Translations under genes and position numbers: made by a program | Part shown: one piece after another, positions 30,638 to 32,094 of the stretch | Position numbering within the stretch: the first letter of the stretch is position 1 | How the letters are laid out: each line of letters begins with the position of its first letter | Source: an uncultured Chloroflexota bacterium | GTDB taxonomy: Bacteria > Chloroflexota > Anaerolineae > UBA4142 > SHND01 | NCBI GenBank assembly: GCA_937870825.1 | Contig: CALMZO010000018.1 | Location: 1-32,094, forward strand | DNA: 32,094 nucleotides | Direction of reading: 5' to 3' | Notes under the pieces: generated by a model | Seen by the model: the letters and a program-made list of their open reading frames with translations, nothing else | Databases searched by the model: none | What the model was told of the DNA's origin: nothing

Positions 30638-32094
30638 ATGACCATTGCACAATTGCAGCGCGCGATGGAAACGGGCGAATTCACCGCGCGCAAAATCACC
30701 GAACACTATCTCGAACGTATCGAGTCGCTCGACCAAAACGGACCGCGCGTCAACGCGGTGATTGAAATCAATCCCGACGCGCTCGCCATCGCCGACGCGC
30801 TGGACGCAGAACGGCGCGCGGGAAAAATACGCGGCGAATTGCACGGGATTCCGATTTTGCTCAAGGACAACATTGATACGCATGACCGCATGACGACGAC
30901 GGCGGGTTCGCTCGCGTTGGAGGGTTCGATTGCGCCGCGTGATGCGTTCCTTGTCGAGCGTTTGCGCGACGCGGGCGCGGTAATTTTGGGAAAAACAAAT
31001 TTGAGCGAATGGGCAAATTTTCGCGGCAAGCGTTCCATTAGCGGCTGGTCCAGTCGCGGCGGCTTGACGCGCAATCCGTACGCGCTCGACCGTTCCGTGT
31101 GCGGTTCGTCGTCGGGTTCGGGCGCGGCAGTCGCGGCAAATTTTTGCGCGGCGGCGATTGGGACAGAAACGGACGGCTCGATTATTTGTCCCGCGCAAAC
31201 GAACGGGATTGTGGGAATCAAACCGACGCTTGGTTTGTTGAGCCGCAGCGGCATTATTCCCATCGCGCACAGCCAAGACACGCCCGGTCCCATGACGCGC
31301 ACGGTTGCGGACGCGGCGATATTGCTCAGCGCGTTGACAGGCATTGATGCGCGCGACTCGGCAACGCGCGCAAGCAAAAAACATTTGCGACGCGATTATG
31401 CAGCATTTCTTGATGCGAACGGTTTGCGCGGCGCGCGCATCGGCGTCGCGCGCAAGATGGCAGGCGACAACGCGCGCATCACAAAAATTTTTGAAACGTG
31501 TCTCGACGGATTGAAACAATTGGGCGCGGTGTTGATTGACCCCGCCGATGTTCCGAATTTCAACAAATTTGGAAAAACGGAACTGCAAGTGCTGGACTAT
31601 GAATTCAAAGCCGACTTGAACAAATATCTCAAGACACTCGCCCCGAACGTTCGCGTACGCACAATGCAAGATGTGATTGAATTTAACGAGGCGAATAAAA
31701 CGCGCGTGATGCCGTACTTTGGGCAGGAACATTTCATCCGCGCGCAAATGCAAGATTCATTGTCGAGCAAAACGTATCGCACCGCACTCGCCAAGAATCA
31801 CCGGCTCACGCGTCAAAAAGGCATTGACGCGGTGATGAAAAAATATCGTCTCGACGCGCTCGTCGTGCCGTCGGGCGGTCCCGCGTGGCTGATTGATTTG
31901 GTGAATGGCGATACGTTTGACCCGGGCGTGGAGAGTACATCCGTCGCCGCCGTCGCGGGCTATCCGCACATCACAGTTCCGGCGGGTTACATTTTTGGTT
32001 TGCCCGTTGGTCTTTCGTTTTTCGGCAAAGCATGGAGCGAACCCACGCTCATCAAATTCGCGTACGCGTTCGAACAGGCGACGATGGTGAGGAG
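30638..32094 (+). CDS. Amidase signature family protein, 3' end cut by the window
   Basis: About 485 codons are present and the frame is still open at the window end; amidases of this type are near 490-520 aa, so only the last few residues are missing. Amidase-signature enzymes hydrolyse amide bonds with a Ser-cisSer-Lys triad. All parts are visible: Lys in ILLKDNIDTHD, the Gly/Ser loop CGSSSGSGAAVAAN, and the nucleophile region GTETDGSIICPAQTNGIVGIKPT. The C-terminal part contains AVAGYPHITVPAGYIFGLPVGLSFFG, also typical. No gatB or gatC is adjacent, so a role as tRNA amidotransferase subunit is unlikely. The start at 30638 has only a weak AAGAA site and seems to be a reinitiation start after the broken first 17 codons. 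Confidence 0.85.
   Translation, partial: MTIAQLQRAMETGEFTARKITEHYLERIESLDQNGPRVNAVIEINPDALAIADALDAERRAGKIRGELHGIPILLKDNIDTHDRMTTTAGSLALEGSIAPRDAFLVERLRDAGAVILGKTNLSEWANFRGKRSISGWSSRGGLTRNPYALDRSVCGSSSGSGAAVAANFCAAAIGTETDGSIICPAQTNGIVGIKPTLGLLSRSGIIPIAHSQDTPGPMTRTVADAAILLSALTGIDARDSATRASKKHLRRDYAAFLDANGLRGARIGVARKMAGDNARITKIFETCLDGLKQLGAVLIDPADVPNFNKFGKTELQVLDYEFKADLNKYLKTLAPNVRVRTMQDVIEFNEANKTRVMPYFGQEHFIRAQMQDSLSSKTYRTALAKNHRLTRQKGIDAVMKKYRLDALVVPSGGPAWLIDLVNGDTFDPGVESTSVAAVAGYPHITVPAGYIFGLPVGLSFFGKAWSEPTLIKFAYAFEQATMVR

Noticed and set aside
30638-32094. GatA subunit of the tRNA amidotransferase
   Set aside because: No gatB or gatC is adjacent, and the sequence between the signature and the C-terminus reads as a general amidase.

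Overview
The window looks like chromosome from an uncultivated Chloroflexota-type bacterium (Anaerolineae-like). This is inferred from a very CGCG-rich coding style, a large BTAD/NB-ARC/TPR (SARP-family) regulator paired with a tiny conserved-looking ORF, a long NifJ, dispersed palindromic repeats that sit even inside genes, and start sites with either a strong GGAGG or no Shine-Dalgarno at all. No rRNA, tRNA, CRISPR array or complete insertion sequence was found.

Layout. 142-4892: pyruvate:ferredoxin oxidoreductase (nifJ) followed by a dihydroorotate-dehydrogenase-like flavoprotein. 5149-9633: a two-TM, multi-PAS, double-GAF, HD-GYP c-di-GMP phosphodiesterase. 9750-15520: an acyl-CoA-synthetase-like/GNAT protein (Pat type, catalytic His segment missing), a GH5 glycosidase of the endoglycoceramidase/sterylglucosidase kind, and a zinc alcohol dehydrogenase. 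15615-16397 (minus): an unknown two-TM protein of atypical composition.

16469-23343 is the most unusual part. A promoter with a perfect TTGACA and 17-bp spacer precedes six same-strand genes: a zinc-ribbon protein, a pentapeptide-repeat/TIR protein, a P-loop ATPase, a small protein resembling a conserved segment seen in STAND/NACHT-type proteins, a ParA-like ATPase without its signature lysine and with a TPR-like tail, and a cytosolic tricorn/CTP-like S41 peptidase. This combination of sensor or NADase (TIR), NTPase switches and protease resembles bacterial conflict or signalling systems, and I do not recognise it as a named one.

23349-28573: a SARP-family regulator (minus), a divergent promoter with a tandem 11-bp operator-like repeat, a 73-aa small protein and a secreted LamG-type protein. 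29024-32094: a VOC-family protein, a SIR2-like protein of foreign composition, and an amidase. The amidase N-terminus appears to be split by a 9-bp stretch with two in-frame stops, and the gene runs off the window end.

Several genes carry repeat-derived sequence in frame (nifJ twice, the Pat-like gene, the SARP linker). Related palindromes lie in the gaps between genes.
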